64,000 nucleotides of DNA from Seohaeicola saemankumensis (GCF_021021435.1 NZ_JAINWI010000009.1:124001-188000); one strand, 5' to 3'; shown: positions 8,925-18,485, counted from the stretch's first letter. Notes: generated from the sequence alone by a model not told the origin. Translations and numbers: made by a program.

Positions 8925-11900
8925 TCAGATGGTCGTCACAGTCTCGTCAATGATCACGCGCGCATCGCCCAGTTCATAAACCGCATAGCTCCGCCCATCG
9001 ACCGTTTCGGAACCTGTCCGGTTTGCACCGGTCAGCGTCACGGTATCGTCGCTGCCACCATGGATCGTCAGGCTGTGGTCATCCGGTGACAGGGCCATAA
9101 TTTGCGCTTCGGTCAGGGTCAGGCTGCGATCCTCGGCATAGTTCAGGTCGATCGCATCAATCTGCATGTCCGCATTGACCACAGGTGACAGATCGACAGC
9201 CTGCGTCGCAGGATTATCAAGCGCCAGGAAAGTGCCGCTGTGATTGCCCGCAACATCCGTTGCCATCACGATCAGGTTCGATCCATCCGGCACAGGCATG
9301 CCCATGAAACTGCCGCCGGGCTGGAGCGTTCCGAAATCATGCAGCGTATCCCCCCGCGAGAGGATATCGGTCTCGAGTGTCTGCACCTCGGCAATACTGC
9401 CATCGCTGCGGATTTCGGTAAAACTGACATCGTCGTCAGTGGCCTTGATTGTGACGCTGAAGGTCGAATCCGGACCTTCCTCGCGCCGCACAACGACAGG
9501 GCTGGTCGGATCAATCGTGTCAATCGTGACAGCTTGCGTTGTCCGGTCGACATTGCCCGCAGCGTCGCTGGCATGGACGATTATATCGGCGTCATAGAAA
9601 CCCGTCCGCACATCCGCACCCGGAATGAACGCGCGCCAGTTGCCTGCGCCATCGACGCTTGCCGTGTAGAAATGGTTGTCGAATTCGACAACGACATCGG
9701 AACGATCACTTGCCGCCGGACCGTGTTCGACGCGCCCCCTTACCTCGAAACCCGATTGGGATTCATCAAGGTTGATCATGTTGTCGCCGGTCACCGGCCC
9801 CGTGATCGTCAACAGATTGAGCCGTGTGTCCACACGGACCGCATGGCTGATCTCTTCGACGTTGTCTGCACGGTCGGTTGCCACCGCTGTCAGCGTTGTG
9901 GGATATTCACCGCTGCGGATATCGGATGCCTCGAAGCGGGCGCTCCAAAGACCGTTGGTCTGAACATTTGCCTCAATCTGGGCGCCATCCAGCGTGACAA
10001 TGACCCGCGATCCGGGTTCAACCCGACCGGCCACGACCAAACCTTCGGCGGCGTCATCGCCGTTGATGATCCCGTCTGCCGCCAAATCCGTCGAGGTATA
10101 GGCGAAATTCTGCACCTCTGTATCATAGCGGACGGTCGTGTCGTCGCTTGTGCTGTTGCGCGCCGCATCGGTCGCGGTTGCCACAACATCAAGATCACCC
10201 TGACCCACTGGCAGGTCAACCGCGTTGAACCGCACCTGCCAGTTGCCGGAACCATCGACATCCGCCTGCTTCGAGACTGTGCCGACCTGCACCCAGACAT
10301 CGTTTGTGGCATCATCGGTGGTGCCAGTCAGCAGCACACCACGGTTGCGCGCAGCCCCGTTGATCAGACCGTTATTGCCAATCCCGCCATCCAGAGTGAC
10401 ATTGACCTCGGTATCGACCGACACCGTCCGCGAGGCCGTATTCTCATTGCCCGCCGCGTCCCGCGCGGTGACCGTGAAAGTCGCGTCATAGTCACCGCGG
10501 GCAAAATCGCTGCTTTGGAACGGAACAGCCCATGTGCCATCTGTCGACGTCACCTGTCGCACGATATTGCCGTAGCGCACTTCGACCACCGAATCCTGCT
10601 GCGTTGTGCCGCGCAGGGTCATACCATTATCGACGCTGACCGCGTTCAGCACGTTGTTTTCGCCCAAGGGAGCCGGATCAATCTGCAGGAAATGCGAAGT
10701 GTCGACACGGAATCCGCCGGATTGCCGCCCGATATTGCCCGCCCAATCTGTGGTGGTCGCCGACAACGTGACATCGTATTCCCCACGACGCAACTCGCCG
10801 GGCTGGTAATCCACCTGCCAGGTTCCGTTTTCCAAAACCGGCACGGTTTTGGTGATTGTCTGCACACCGTCCTGATAGACAAGCGTGAGCATGTTGCCGG
10901 GTGTCGAGGTTCCCGTGACACTGACCACACGACCGGCTTCGACTGCGTTGACTACACCATTGCTACCGATCAACGACGAGTTGATCATGATCGGATCGGG
11001 GATCGTATCTATCCGCAGCTTATCCGTGAATGTTGCCGAATTGTTGTAACCGTCCGTCGCCGTCACGGTGACATCGCGCGTATCATCGCCGCCAGGCACT
11101 TCGGTCGGCGCGTAACCGACCGACCAAAGTCCGTTCCCGTCCGCAACGTCGGTTTTGATCACGCCGTCAACAACCACTTCGATCCGCGCGCCAGCCTCGC
11201 TGGTGCCTGCGATCCTAATACCGTCCTTGTGGTCGTCACCATTCACGACATGTCCGACCGACTCGGTCCCTTCGATGAATGTCAGAACAGGCGGTGTGGT
11301 GTCGATGGTCACGGGAGGGCCGCTCAGATCAATCGTGCTGCCATCGGGCTGCGCGACAACAACCACGACAGGATACGTGCCATCCTCGGGGAAGTTATCC
11401 CCTGCGAACACGACTTCCCAATTGCCGTCCTCATCCGGCGTAACCTGCAGGGTGACGTCACCGATGGTCACCTCGACCCCTGCATCCGGATCAGCCGTAC
11501 CGGTGATCTTGATCGAGGGGGTATCGCCCCCACCGACCACGATAGGGTCTTTCTCGTTGACGGTTGGCAGACGCACCCCGTTGCCATTTCCGCCAGGGGT
11601 TGGCGCGCCGCCTCTGGGAGTTCCATCTTCGCCACCGCCGCCACCGACGCCAGCGGCCAGAGCTGAACCGGCCGCCAGTGCGGCGATGCCACCGGCAGCG
11701 CCAAGCCCCCCGCCACCCAGCAACAGACCGGCGCCAAGCATGCTGACCGTATCATTGTCGGTCTCGGCCAGCGGGGTTGTAATTTCGTCGCTACCCAGAA
11801 AGATCAGGTCTTCATGCGGGCTCCATTTGCCCCACGCCTCGGTCGGACCATACTGGGCATAAAGGACACCTTCGCTGCCTTCGACCAGCGTTACCTCGCT

Positions 11901-12167
11901 CAGGTAACCGTCCGCGCTGATGAACAGCCGCGCAACCTGTGCACCGCCTTCATAGTAGCCTTTAAGGGTGATGACCCTCCCGTCCGCCAGCGTGATCTGC
12001 AAATCGGAATCGACCTTGGTATAGCCGGTCAGTTCGAATTGCCTGATATTGAGAGAGATCTCTTCGCCAGCGGCGACCTCGATCACGGATGCGGCAGCGC
12101 CACCTTCGACCACGCCACGCCTGGTTACGCCCATAACGGGACGCACGACAAAATCCATTGCCTTCAT
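8925..12167 (-). CDS. Bap-like type I-secreted adhesin with Ig-like repeats
   Basis: A 1080-residue surface protein. Residues 1-135 resemble the BapA prefix-like domain. A Gly/Ala-rich hydrophobic block (143-180) and a Gly/Pro linker follow. About seven bacterial Ig-like repeats of ~95-100 residues span ~205-880; each opens with a T-G-T or similar strand, has GNW or NGxW, and closes with D-T. The C-terminal region has a segment of the SLTLTEAQIMALSPDDHSL type that I know from the ends of large type I-secreted adhesins. There is no Sec signal peptide and no GGxGxD RTX array. It is the first gene of an operon with its own TolC, ABC and HlyD partners, so a biofilm or attachment role is likely. 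Confidence 0.88.
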   Translation of the reverse strand: MKAMDFVVRPVMGVTRRGVVEGGAAASVIEVAAGEEISLNIRQFELTGYTKVDSDLQITLADGRVITLKGYYEGGAQVARLFISADGYLSEVTLVEGSEGVLYAQYGPTEAWGKWSPHEDLIFLGSDEITTPLAETDNDTVSMLGAGLLLGGGGLGAAGGIAALAAGSALAAGVGGGGGEDGTPRGGAPTPGGNGNGVRLPTVNEKDPIVVGGGDTPSIKITGTADPDAGVEVTIGDVTLQVTPDEDGNWEVVFAGDNFPEDGTYPVVVVVAQPDGSTIDLSGPPVTIDTTPPVLTFIEGTESVGHVVNGDDHKDGIRIAGTSEAGARIEVVVDGVIKTDVADGNGLWSVGYAPTEVPGGDDTRDVTVTATDGYNNSATFTDKLRIDTIPDPIMINSSLIGSNGVVNAVEAGRVVSVTGTSTPGNMLTLVYQDGVQTITKTVPVLENGTWQVDYQPGELRRGEYDVTLSATTTDWAGNIGRQSGGFRVDTSHFLQIDPAPLGENNVLNAVSVDNGMTLRGTTQQDSVVEVRYGNIVRQVTSTDGTWAVPFQSSDFARGDYDATFTVTARDAAGNENTASRTVSVDTEVNVTLDGGIGNNGLINGAARNRGVLLTGTTDDATNDVWVQVGTVSKQADVDGSGNWQVRFNAVDLPVGQGDLDVVATATDAARNSTSDDTTVRYDTEVQNFAYTSTDLAADGIINGDDAAEGLVVAGRVEPGSRVIVTLDGAQIEANVQTNGLWSARFEASDIRSGEYPTTLTAVATDRADNVEEISHAVRVDTRLNLLTITGPVTGDNMINLDESQSGFEVRGRVEHGPAASDRSDVVVEFDNHFYTASVDGAGNWRAFIPGADVRTGFYDADIIVHASDAAGNVDRTTQAVTIDTIDPTSPVVVRREEGPDSTFSVTIKATDDDVSFTEIRSDGSIAEVQTLETDILSRGDTLHDFGTLQPGGSFMGMPVPDGSNLIVMATDVAGNHSGTFLALDNPATQAVDLSPVVNADMQIDAIDLNYAEDRSLTLTEAQIMALSPDDHSLTIHGGSDDTVTLTGANRTGSETVDGRSYAVYELGDARVIIDETVTTI

Positions 12168-12344
12168 GATAACACCGCTCTACTCGTTAATCGCCGATTT
12201 ATTCAGCGCTTTTATAATTGCCGTCCAAACTAGCCTGATTTTCATCCACTGACTAGAGTCTTTTTGCGATCCCACCACAATATAGCCACAAAACAGCCAC
12301 ATATAGCGTTGCCTTCAGGCGTTTTTCAGCCTGCAAAACCCGCG
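12168..12344. other. Intergenic region: adhesin operon promoter side
   Basis: These 177 bases are more AT-rich than the flanking genes and lie between the 3' end of the phosphatase gene and the adhesin start, both on the minus strand. They must hold the adhesin promoter. A short GCCT-TC-AGGC stem with a T-run (GTTTTT, ~12313-12327) faces the plus strand. I could not pick a convincing -35/-10 pair. No ORF or RNA gene is apparent. Confidence 0.4.
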
Positions 12345-13184
12345 TCAGCCGGCCAGAAACGAAGAGCCTTTCATCGTATCCGGTATCGGCGCGCCCAAGC
12401 GTGACAGGATGGTCGGGGCCAGTTGCAACTGGTCCAGCACCGTGTCCGGATCGGGCCCGCGCGCTGAGCCGAAATAATACAGGGCCACCTCGCGTTGCAG
12501 ATCGCTGTTGCCACCGTGATGACCGCGCGCATCCTGCCCGTGATCGGCAGTGACGATCACCTCGTATCCCATTGCCAGCCATTTGGGGATGAAGGGGGCC
12601 AACATCTCGTCCATGACGGCGCAGGCATGGTCCATTTCCTGACAATCGTGGAAAAAGCGGTGTCCCATGCTGTCCAGCGTGCAGGTATGCAGGATGCCGT
12701 AGTCCAGCCCGTGTCGTGCCGACAACATGGTCAGTGTTGCGAACAGATCCACATCCGACGGGGTCATCTGGTTGATCAGCCCGTAGCCTGTCATCGTGTG
12801 GAAGCGCCCGTGATTGATCGTGTCGCTATCGGGCTCGTCATATTCGATGTCGCGGACATAATCGAAAGGCGCGCGGTTGAAAAACTCGGACCAGAATGAA
12901 TGAGTCACAGCGCCCGTGATCCCACCCGCTTTGCGGACTGCAGTGAACACGTCGGGATGCGATAGCCGGAAGACATTGCCATTGCCCGTGCAGCCATGTT
13001 CCTGCGGCGTCACGCCTGTGTGGATCGAGGCATAGCAACTGGCCGAGATCGAGGGCAGTACCGAGCGCATCACCCATGTCTGCGCCTGTCCGCTTTCGAC
13101 CCAGCCTTCCAGATTGCCGAACAAACGCCGCCAGTTCCGAAGGGGCACACCGTCAAGAATGATCAGAAGAAGCTTGCTCTGCAT
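12345..13184 (-). CDS. Alkaline-phosphatase-superfamily phosphodiesterase/phosphatase
   Basis: A 279-residue metal-dependent hydrolase of the NPP/type I phosphodiesterase group. Visible metal and active-site pieces are ILDG (Asp11), PSISASCYASIHTG (Ser47 at the usual Thr/Ser nucleophile position), LDSMGHR (Asp and His), and TADHGQDARGHHG (Asp, His, His). It lacks an obvious signal peptide and so may act in the cytoplasm, for instance on a phosphodiester brought in by the adjacent importer; that link is inference. ATG at 13184 has GGAAAG upstream, and the longer frame adds only unconserved residues. A 22-bp inverted repeat separates it from the ABC operon. Confidence 0.85.
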   Translation of the reverse strand: MQSKLLLIILDGVPLRNWRRLFGNLEGWVESGQAQTWVMRSVLPSISASCYASIHTGVTPQEHGCTGNGNVFRLSHPDVFTAVRKAGGITGAVTHSFWSEFFNRAPFDYVRDIEYDEPDSDTINHGRFHTMTGYGLINQMTPSDVDLFATLTMLSARHGLDYGILHTCTLDSMGHRFFHDCQEMDHACAVMDEMLAPFIPKWLAMGYEVIVTADHGQDARGHHGGNSDLQREVALYYFGSARGPDPDTVLDQLQLAPTILSRLGAPIPDTMKGSSFLAG

Positions 13185-13238
13185 GATTTTCTTTCCTGCA
13201 ACCGCCCTGTCCGGCGGCAAGGGGTGGAGCCTCCGGCG

Positions 13239-13297
13239 GGGATATTTCAGGCAAGAAGAAGCAGCGGGCCGTGGTTTCTTCTTGCCGGAAATATCCC
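13239..13297. terminator. 22-bp inverted repeat, likely bidirectional terminator-type intergenic element
   Basis: The arms 13239-13260 and 13276-13297 pair over 22 positions with one mismatch (at 13287), around a 15-nt loop. The core reads GGGATATTTCAGGCAAGAAG. This resembles a CCTCCGGCGGGGATATTT-AAGAAG element that I recall as common between Rhodobacterales genes. It sits between the ABC ATPase stop and the phosphatase start. The long stem would attenuate transcription from the ABC operon. No long T-run follows. Confidence 0.6.
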
Positions 13298-13315
13298 TGC
13301 ACAGCAGGCGGATAT

Positions 13316-14953
13316 CTAGTGTCCGGCGCTTTCCATCTTGCGATGGGCGATGACCTCTTCCAGCCAGCCCAGCCGCATCTCGGGTACCGAGGACAAAAGC
13401 AGATCGGTGTAATCGTCGAAGGGCGGGGCCAGAACCTCGCTCTTGGGACCGTAGCGCACGACCTTGCCCTGATACATCACGGCGATACTGTCCGCGATAG
13501 CGCGCACCGTGGCCAGATCATGCGTGATAAAAAGATAGGCCACATCCTCGCGTTTCTGCAAGGCCAGCAACAGCTTGAGGATGCCATCGGCGACCAGCGG
13601 GTCCAGCGCGGATGTCACCTCGTCACAGATGATCAGGCGCGGCTTTGCGGCCAATGCGCGGGCGATGCAGACGCGCTGTTTCTGCCCGCCCGACAGTTCG
13701 GCCGGATAGCGGTCGATAAAGCCGTTGCCCATTTCGATCGCGTCCAGCAATTCGGCGATACGGTCGCGCTTGGCTTTGCCTTTCAGGCCGAAATAGAACT
13801 CCAGCGGACGACCGATGATGGTGCCCACGGTCTGGCGCGGATTCATCGCCACATCCGCCATCTGGTAGATCATCTGCACCTCGCGCAGATCCTCTGGGGA
13901 ACGCCCTGCAAGGGCGGTCGAGAGAGACCTGTCTGCAAAGGTGATTTGCCCTTCGGATGGTGGTAATAGTCCCGTGATGACACGTGCCAGCGTGGATTTC
14001 CCAGATCCGCTTTCACCGACCACGGCCAATGTCTGGCCGGTATGCACCTCGACATTCACATCATGCAAGACGTCGAAATTGGTGCCGCGGTAGCGCGCCG
14101 TGATATGTTCGACCCGCAGCACCGGATCGTCCGAGGGCGCTTTTTCCGTATGCTCGATAGACCGGACCGAGACCAGCGCGCGGGTATACTCCTCGCGCGG
14201 GGTGTTGATGATGTGGTCGGTCGAGCCATGCTCGACCATCTGGCCGCCTTTCAGCACCATGATCTCGTCGCTGACCTGCGCGACCACGGCCAGATCATGC
14301 GTGATGTAAAGTGCGGCCACCCCTGTTTCGCGGATCGCATCCTTGATCGCGGCCAGCACGTCGATCTGGGTTGTGACATCCAGCGCGGTTGTCGGCTCGT
14401 CGAAGATCACCAGATCGGGATGCGGGCACAGTGCCAGCGCGGTCATCGCGCGCTGCAACTGCCCGCCCGACACCTGATGCGGGTAGCGGTTGCCGAAGTT
14501 ATCGGGATCGGGCAGGCCCAGCGTGGCGAAGAGCCTGCGCGCGCGCGCCTCGGCCTCGGATTTGCTGGCGCGGTCATGTTCCAGCGTCGCCTCGATTACC
14601 TGTTCCATGATCCGCTTGGCAGGATTGAAGGCGGCAGCTGCCGATTGCGCGACATATGTGACCTCTGCCCCGCGAAGCTTGCGCATCTCGCGCGTGCCCA
14701 GCTTGAGGATATCGCGCCCGTTCACGGTGACAGTGCCGCCGGTGATGCGGACCCCGCCACGCCCGTAAGCCATTGCCGACAGGCCGATCGTAGATTTGCC
14801 CGCACCGCTTTCCCCGATCAGCCCCATCACGCGCCCCTTGTCCAGCGCGAAACTGACGCCTTCGACAATGGTGATGTCTTGCGGAGGCTCGCCCGGAGGA
14901 TAGGCCGTGGCCTCGATCTTCAGATTGCGTATCGTCAGCAGAGGATCAGCCAC
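13316..14953 (-). CDS. Dipeptide/oligopeptide ABC importer, fused double ATP-binding subunit (DppD-DppF type)
   Basis: A 545-residue protein carrying two ABC ATPase domains. Domain 1 has Walker A GESGAGKST near 48, signature VSGGQLQ and Walker B LVIFDEP. Domain 2 has Walker A GESGSGKST near 312, signature LSGGQKQ and Walker B LIICDEV. In many bacteria these are separate DppD and DppF proteins; here they are fused, as in the Gsi/Yej-type systems. It hydrolyses ATP to drive import through the two permeases encoded upstream. Its start overlaps the preceding permease gene by 8 nt. Confidence 0.93.
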   Translation of the reverse strand: MADPLLTIRNLKIEATAYPPGEPPQDITIVEGVSFALDKGRVMGLIGESGAGKSTIGLSAMAYGRGGVRITGGTVTVNGRDILKLGTREMRKLRGAEVTYVAQSAAAAFNPAKRIMEQVIEATLEHDRASKSEAEARARRLFATLGLPDPDNFGNRYPHQVSGGQLQRAMTALALCPHPDLVIFDEPTTALDVTTQIDVLAAIKDAIRETGVAALYITHDLAVVAQVSDEIMVLKGGQMVEHGSTDHIINTPREEYTRALVSVRSIEHTEKAPSDDPVLRVEHITARYRGTNFDVLHDVNVEVHTGQTLAVVGESGSGKSTLARVITGLLPPSEGQITFADRSLSTALAGRSPEDLREVQMIYQMADVAMNPRQTVGTIIGRPLEFYFGLKGKAKRDRIAELLDAIEMGNGFIDRYPAELSGGQKQRVCIARALAAKPRLIICDEVTSALDPLVADGILKLLLALQKREDVAYLFITHDLATVRAIADSIAVMYQGKVVRYGPKSEVLAPPFDDYTDLLLSSVPEMRLGWLEEVIAHRKMESAGH

Positions 14954-15764
14954 CGCGCCCTCCTTTCAGGCTTGTGGTGCGGTTCAAGACCCAATCCGCC
15001 ACCAGATTGACCGAAATCGCCAGCGTCGCGATAGCAAAGGCTGGCACAAGTGCTGCGGCAATACCGTAAACGATGCCTTCCTTGTTTTCCTTCACGATCC
15101 CGCCCCAATCGGCATTGGGCGGTTGCACACCCAGCCCGAGGAACGACAGGGTCGAGACGAACAGCACCATAAAGATGAAACGCAGCCCCATTTCCGCCAC
15201 CAGCGGCGACAACGCATTGGGCAGGATCTCGCGGAAGATGATCCAGCTCCGGCCCTCGCCACGCAGGCGGGCGGCCTCGACAAAATCCATCACATTGATA
15301 TCGACCGCCACCGCGCGGGCCAGACGGTAGACGCGGGTGGAATCCAGCAGGCCCATTACCATGATCAGCACAGGGATCGTGACCGGCATCACCGACAGCA
15401 CCACCAGCGCGAAGATCAGCGAGGGGATCGCCATGACAAGATCGACAAACCGCGACAGCGCCTGATCAATCCAGCCCCCGATCACCGCCGCAAGAAAGCC
15501 CAGCACGGCGCCTGTGGTGAAAGACAACAACGTGGCCATCGTGGCGATAAAGATCGTTGTGCGCCCACCATAGATCATGCGGGTCAGAAGGTCGCGCCCG
15601 ATACTGTCTGTGCCCAGAAGATGGGTGCGCGACATCGGTTCCCACACATCGCCGACAATCTCGGACATGCCATAGGGGGTGATGAAGGGCGCAAAGATCG
15701 CCGCCAGAAAATAGGCCCCCGTGAACACAAGCCCGACCAGCGCGGAAAGCGGGATACGGCTCAT
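14946..15764 (-). CDS. Dipeptide-type ABC importer permease (DppC family)
   Basis: A 272-residue inner-membrane permease with an N-terminal helix (LVGLVFTGAYFLAAIFAPFI) and the DppC-type LLGTDSIGRDLLTRMIYGGR segment. An EAAxxxG-like loop (EAARLRGEGRSWIIFREILPN) is where the ATPase docks. Five to six helices are expected. It pairs with the DppB-type subunit, whose stop overlaps its start by 4 nt. Substrate preference cannot be read from the permease. Confidence 0.92.
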   Translation of the reverse strand: MSRIPLSALVGLVFTGAYFLAAIFAPFITPYGMSEIVGDVWEPMSRTHLLGTDSIGRDLLTRMIYGGRTTIFIATMATLLSFTTGAVLGFLAAVIGGWIDQALSRFVDLVMAIPSLIFALVVLSVMPVTIPVLIMVMGLLDSTRVYRLARAVAVDINVMDFVEAARLRGEGRSWIIFREILPNALSPLVAEMGLRFIFMVLFVSTLSFLGLGVQPPNADWGGIVKENKEGIVYGIAAALVPAFAIATLAISVNLVADWVLNRTTSLKGGRGG

Positions 15765-16717
15765 TTCGGATGCCTCAGCCTTGGGTTGGACAGGATCGCT
15801 ACGATATCGGCCACCATGTTCAACCCGATATAGACAGCGGCGAAGACCAGCCCGCAGGCCTGCACAACCGGCACATCCCGCTTGCTGACATGATCGACCA
15901 GAAATTGCCCCATGCCGGGATAGACAAAGACGACCTCGACCACGACAACGCCTACCACCAGATAGGCAAGGTTCAGCATCACCACATTGACGATGGGCGA
16001 GATGGCATTGGGAAAGGCATGGCGGAAGATCACGTTGAACCCCGACAGTCCTTTGAGTTCGGCAGTCTCGATATAGGCCGATTGCATCACGTTCAGGATC
16101 GCAGCACGGGTCATCCGCATCATATGGGCCAGCACGACCAGCACCAGAACCGCCACCGGCAGGGCGATGGCACTCAGCTTGTCGCCAAGGCTCATGCTGT
16201 CATTGATCATCGCCACGGACGAGAACCAGCCCAGTTTGACAGCCACGAAATAGACCAGCAGATAACCGATCAGGAATTCGGGGATCGAGATCGAGGCCAG
16301 CGTGACCCCTGAAATCAGCTTGTCGGGCCAGCGATTACGATAGCGCACGGCCAGCAGGCCCAGAAAAATCGCCAAAGGCACGGCAATGACCGCCGCCCAG
16401 AAAGCCAGAAAAAGCGTATTGCCCAAGCGCCGCCCCAGCGCGTCCGCAATATCCTGACCATTGGTCAGGGCCACGCCAAGATCGCCCTGCATCGCGCCGA
16501 AAAGCCAGTTGAAATAGCGGGTAACGGGCGGCTCGTTCAGGCCTAGTTCAGCGCGCAGGTTCGCCAGTGCTTCAGGCGTCGCGGATTGGCCCAGAATGGA
16601 TTGCGCCACATCGCCCGGCAGGATCATCGTGCCTGCGAAGATCAGCACCGAGGCCGCAAAAAGCAGAAGGAGGCCCAGCGCAATGCGCTGGGACACCAGT
16701 ATCAGGATCGGGTGCAT
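15761..16717 (-). CDS. Dipeptide-type ABC importer permease (DppB family)
   Basis: A 318-residue permease of DppB type. It has an N-terminal helix after a short cytoplasmic leader, the AELGLNEPPVTRYFNW segment typical of the periplasmic loop, and an ATPase-docking loop (ELKGLSGFNVIFRHAFPNAI). The next gene, on the same strand, is the DppC partner with an ATGA overlap. It starts 14 nt after the binding-protein stop. With the fused ATPase and the Tat-exported binding protein it makes a complete importer. Confidence 0.92.
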   Translation of the reverse strand: MHPILILVSQRIALGLLLLFAASVLIFAGTMILPGDVAQSILGQSATPEALANLRAELGLNEPPVTRYFNWLFGAMQGDLGVALTNGQDIADALGRRLGNTLFLAFWAAVIAVPLAIFLGLLAVRYRNRWPDKLISGVTLASISIPEFLIGYLLVYFVAVKLGWFSSVAMINDSMSLGDKLSAIALPVAVLVLVVLAHMMRMTRAAILNVMQSAYIETAELKGLSGFNVIFRHAFPNAISPIVNVVMLNLAYLVVGVVVVEVVFVYPGMGQFLVDHVSKRDVPVVQACGLVFAAVYIGLNMVADIVAILSNPRLRHPK

Positions 16718-16731
16718 TCAGCAGGCCCCCG

Positions 16732-18336
16732 TCAGGCCGTGAGCCAGCACCGGTGTGACGCCGTGCCGGACATCAGTTCGCCAGTCGGGTCAGCGACCCA
16801 GCCTTGCACCTTGTCGCTGACGCCTTCGACGAAATCGTTGAACATCGGGCAGATCAGGCCACCCTCGTCACGGATCATCGTGCCCATCTGGCTGTAAAGC
16901 GCCTTGCGCTTTTCCTCATCCAGTTCGCCACGTGCCTGCAACAGTAGCGCATCGAAATCGTCACGCTTGAAGCGGGTGTCGTTCCAGTCCGCCGTGGACA
17001 GGTAAGCTGTTGAATACATCTGGTCCTGCACCGGACGTCCGCCCCAATAGGATGCGCTGAAGGGCTGCACGTTCCAGACCTCGGACCAGTAACCGTCACC
17101 CGGTTCGCGCTTCAGTTCCAGCGGGATACCGGCTGCCTTGGCGGTCTGCTCGAACAACTGTGCCGCCTCGACCGCACCCGGGAAGGCGACATCCGAGACA
17201 CGCAGGATGATCGGGCTGCCGTCGTGGCCCGATTTGGCGTAATGTTCGGCGGCTTTCTCGGGATCATAGGCGCGCTGCTCGATGCTTTCGTCAAACAGCG
17301 GATAAGCGGCGTTGACCGGCATGTCGTTGCCGACCGAGCCATAGCCGCGCAGGATCTTGTCCACCATATCCTCGCGGTCGATCGCATATTTCAGCGCCAG
17401 CCGCAGATCGTTGTTCAGGAACGGTTCGGTATCGCAATGCATGATGAAGACGTAGTGGCCGGGACCAGCCACGCTTTTGACCGACAGGCCAGGCGCACGG
17501 TCCAGCAGCGCCGCAACCTTGGGATCGACGCGGTTGACGATATGCACCTGCCCCGATTGCAGCGCGCCCATCCGCGCGGTGGTGTCGTTGATCGCAAGGA
17601 TTTCGACCTCGTCCACATGGGCAAGGTTGCTGTCCCAGTAATTCGGGTTGCGCTTGAACAGGTGGCGCACGCCGGGCTCGTCCGCCTCGACCATGTAGGG
17701 GCCGGTGCCGATGCCTGCCGCCGGATTGTCGAAACCGCCATCCGGCTGAATCATCAGGTGATAGTCGCCCAGCAGGAACGGCAGGTCGGCATTGGCTGTA
17801 TCCAGACCCACAATAAACATATCGCCCTCGACCTTCATCGAGGTGATGCCGCGCATGATACCCAAGGCACCCGACTTGCTGTCCTCGTTCGAGTGACGCT
17901 CCATCGTGCGCATCACATCCTCGGCGGTCAGCGGCTTGCCATTGTGGAATTCCACACCGGAACGGATTTTGAACATCCAAGTCTTGGCATCTGCCGACGC
18001 CTCGACCGATTCCGCCAGACGCATTTCCAGACCGCCGGTTTCATCCACGTTTACCAGTGTCTCGCCGAACTGGTTCAGCACGTTATAGGGCACCGGGCTT
18101 GCCGCGAGTGCCGGATCAAGCGAGTTGGTGCTTTCGCCGCCCGACACACCCATCCGCATTGTGCCCCCCTTGACGGGGCCCGCAGCATGCACGGCTTGTG
18201 CATAGAATGTGCCTGCCATCGCGGCGCTGACACCCAAGGCGCCCATGCGACCGATGAATTCACGCCGTGAAATGCGGCCCATACCGGCACGCACCTTCAA
18301 GTAATCTAGTTGGTTCTGGTCGATCTTTCCGGCCAT
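16732..18336 (-). CDS. ABC peptide/solute-binding protein (SBP family 5) with Tat signal
   Basis: A 534-residue extracytoplasmic binding protein of the DppA/OppA class. Near its N-terminus is a twin-arginine signal: SRREFIGR at residues 23-30, then a hydrophobic stretch ending AQAVHAAG. Folded export is therefore expected. Family features include SLDPALAASP, the NGKPLTAEDV region and long alpha/beta lobes. ATG at 18336 was chosen because AGGGAG lies 6 nt upstream; an ATG two codons earlier sits directly against that Shine-Dalgarno and is unlikely. It is the first gene of its operon, with a perfect palindrome 150 nt upstream. Confidence 0.92.
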   Translation of the reverse strand: MAGKIDQNQLDYLKVRAGMGRISRREFIGRMGALGVSAAMAGTFYAQAVHAAGPVKGGTMRMGVSGGESTNSLDPALAASPVPYNVLNQFGETLVNVDETGGLEMRLAESVEASADAKTWMFKIRSGVEFHNGKPLTAEDVMRTMERHSNEDSKSGALGIMRGITSMKVEGDMFIVGLDTANADLPFLLGDYHLMIQPDGGFDNPAAGIGTGPYMVEADEPGVRHLFKRNPNYWDSNLAHVDEVEILAINDTTARMGALQSGQVHIVNRVDPKVAALLDRAPGLSVKSVAGPGHYVFIMHCDTEPFLNNDLRLALKYAIDREDMVDKILRGYGSVGNDMPVNAAYPLFDESIEQRAYDPEKAAEHYAKSGHDGSPIILRVSDVAFPGAVEAAQLFEQTAKAAGIPLELKREPGDGYWSEVWNVQPFSASYWGGRPVQDQMYSTAYLSTADWNDTRFKRDDFDALLLQARGELDEEKRKALYSQMGTMIRDEGGLICPMFNDFVEGVSDKVQGWVADPTGELMSGTASHRCWLTA

Positions 18337-18485
18337 CGTCATCTCCCTGTTGTCATTTGTTCGCTTTGCGCGATTCTGATTCAAGTCTACCAACCTTCTG
18401 TCAGGATGCCCTGCCAAGGATGTCTCATGGTCCTGCCGAGCGGCCTTACAGGGGGCCTGGCAGGGGACCGTGACCGTCACGGGTT

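Noticed and set aside
9240-11666. An 808-codon open frame on the plus strand opposite the adhesin gene
   Set aside because: It is antisense to the Ig-repeat adhesin, shows no domain, and is rich in residues typical of reversed GC-rich coding sequence.
8925-12167. RTX calcium-binding repeats in the adhesin
   Set aside because: Scanning the protein showed no GGxGxD nonapeptides; the Gly-rich block is a hydrophobic linker.
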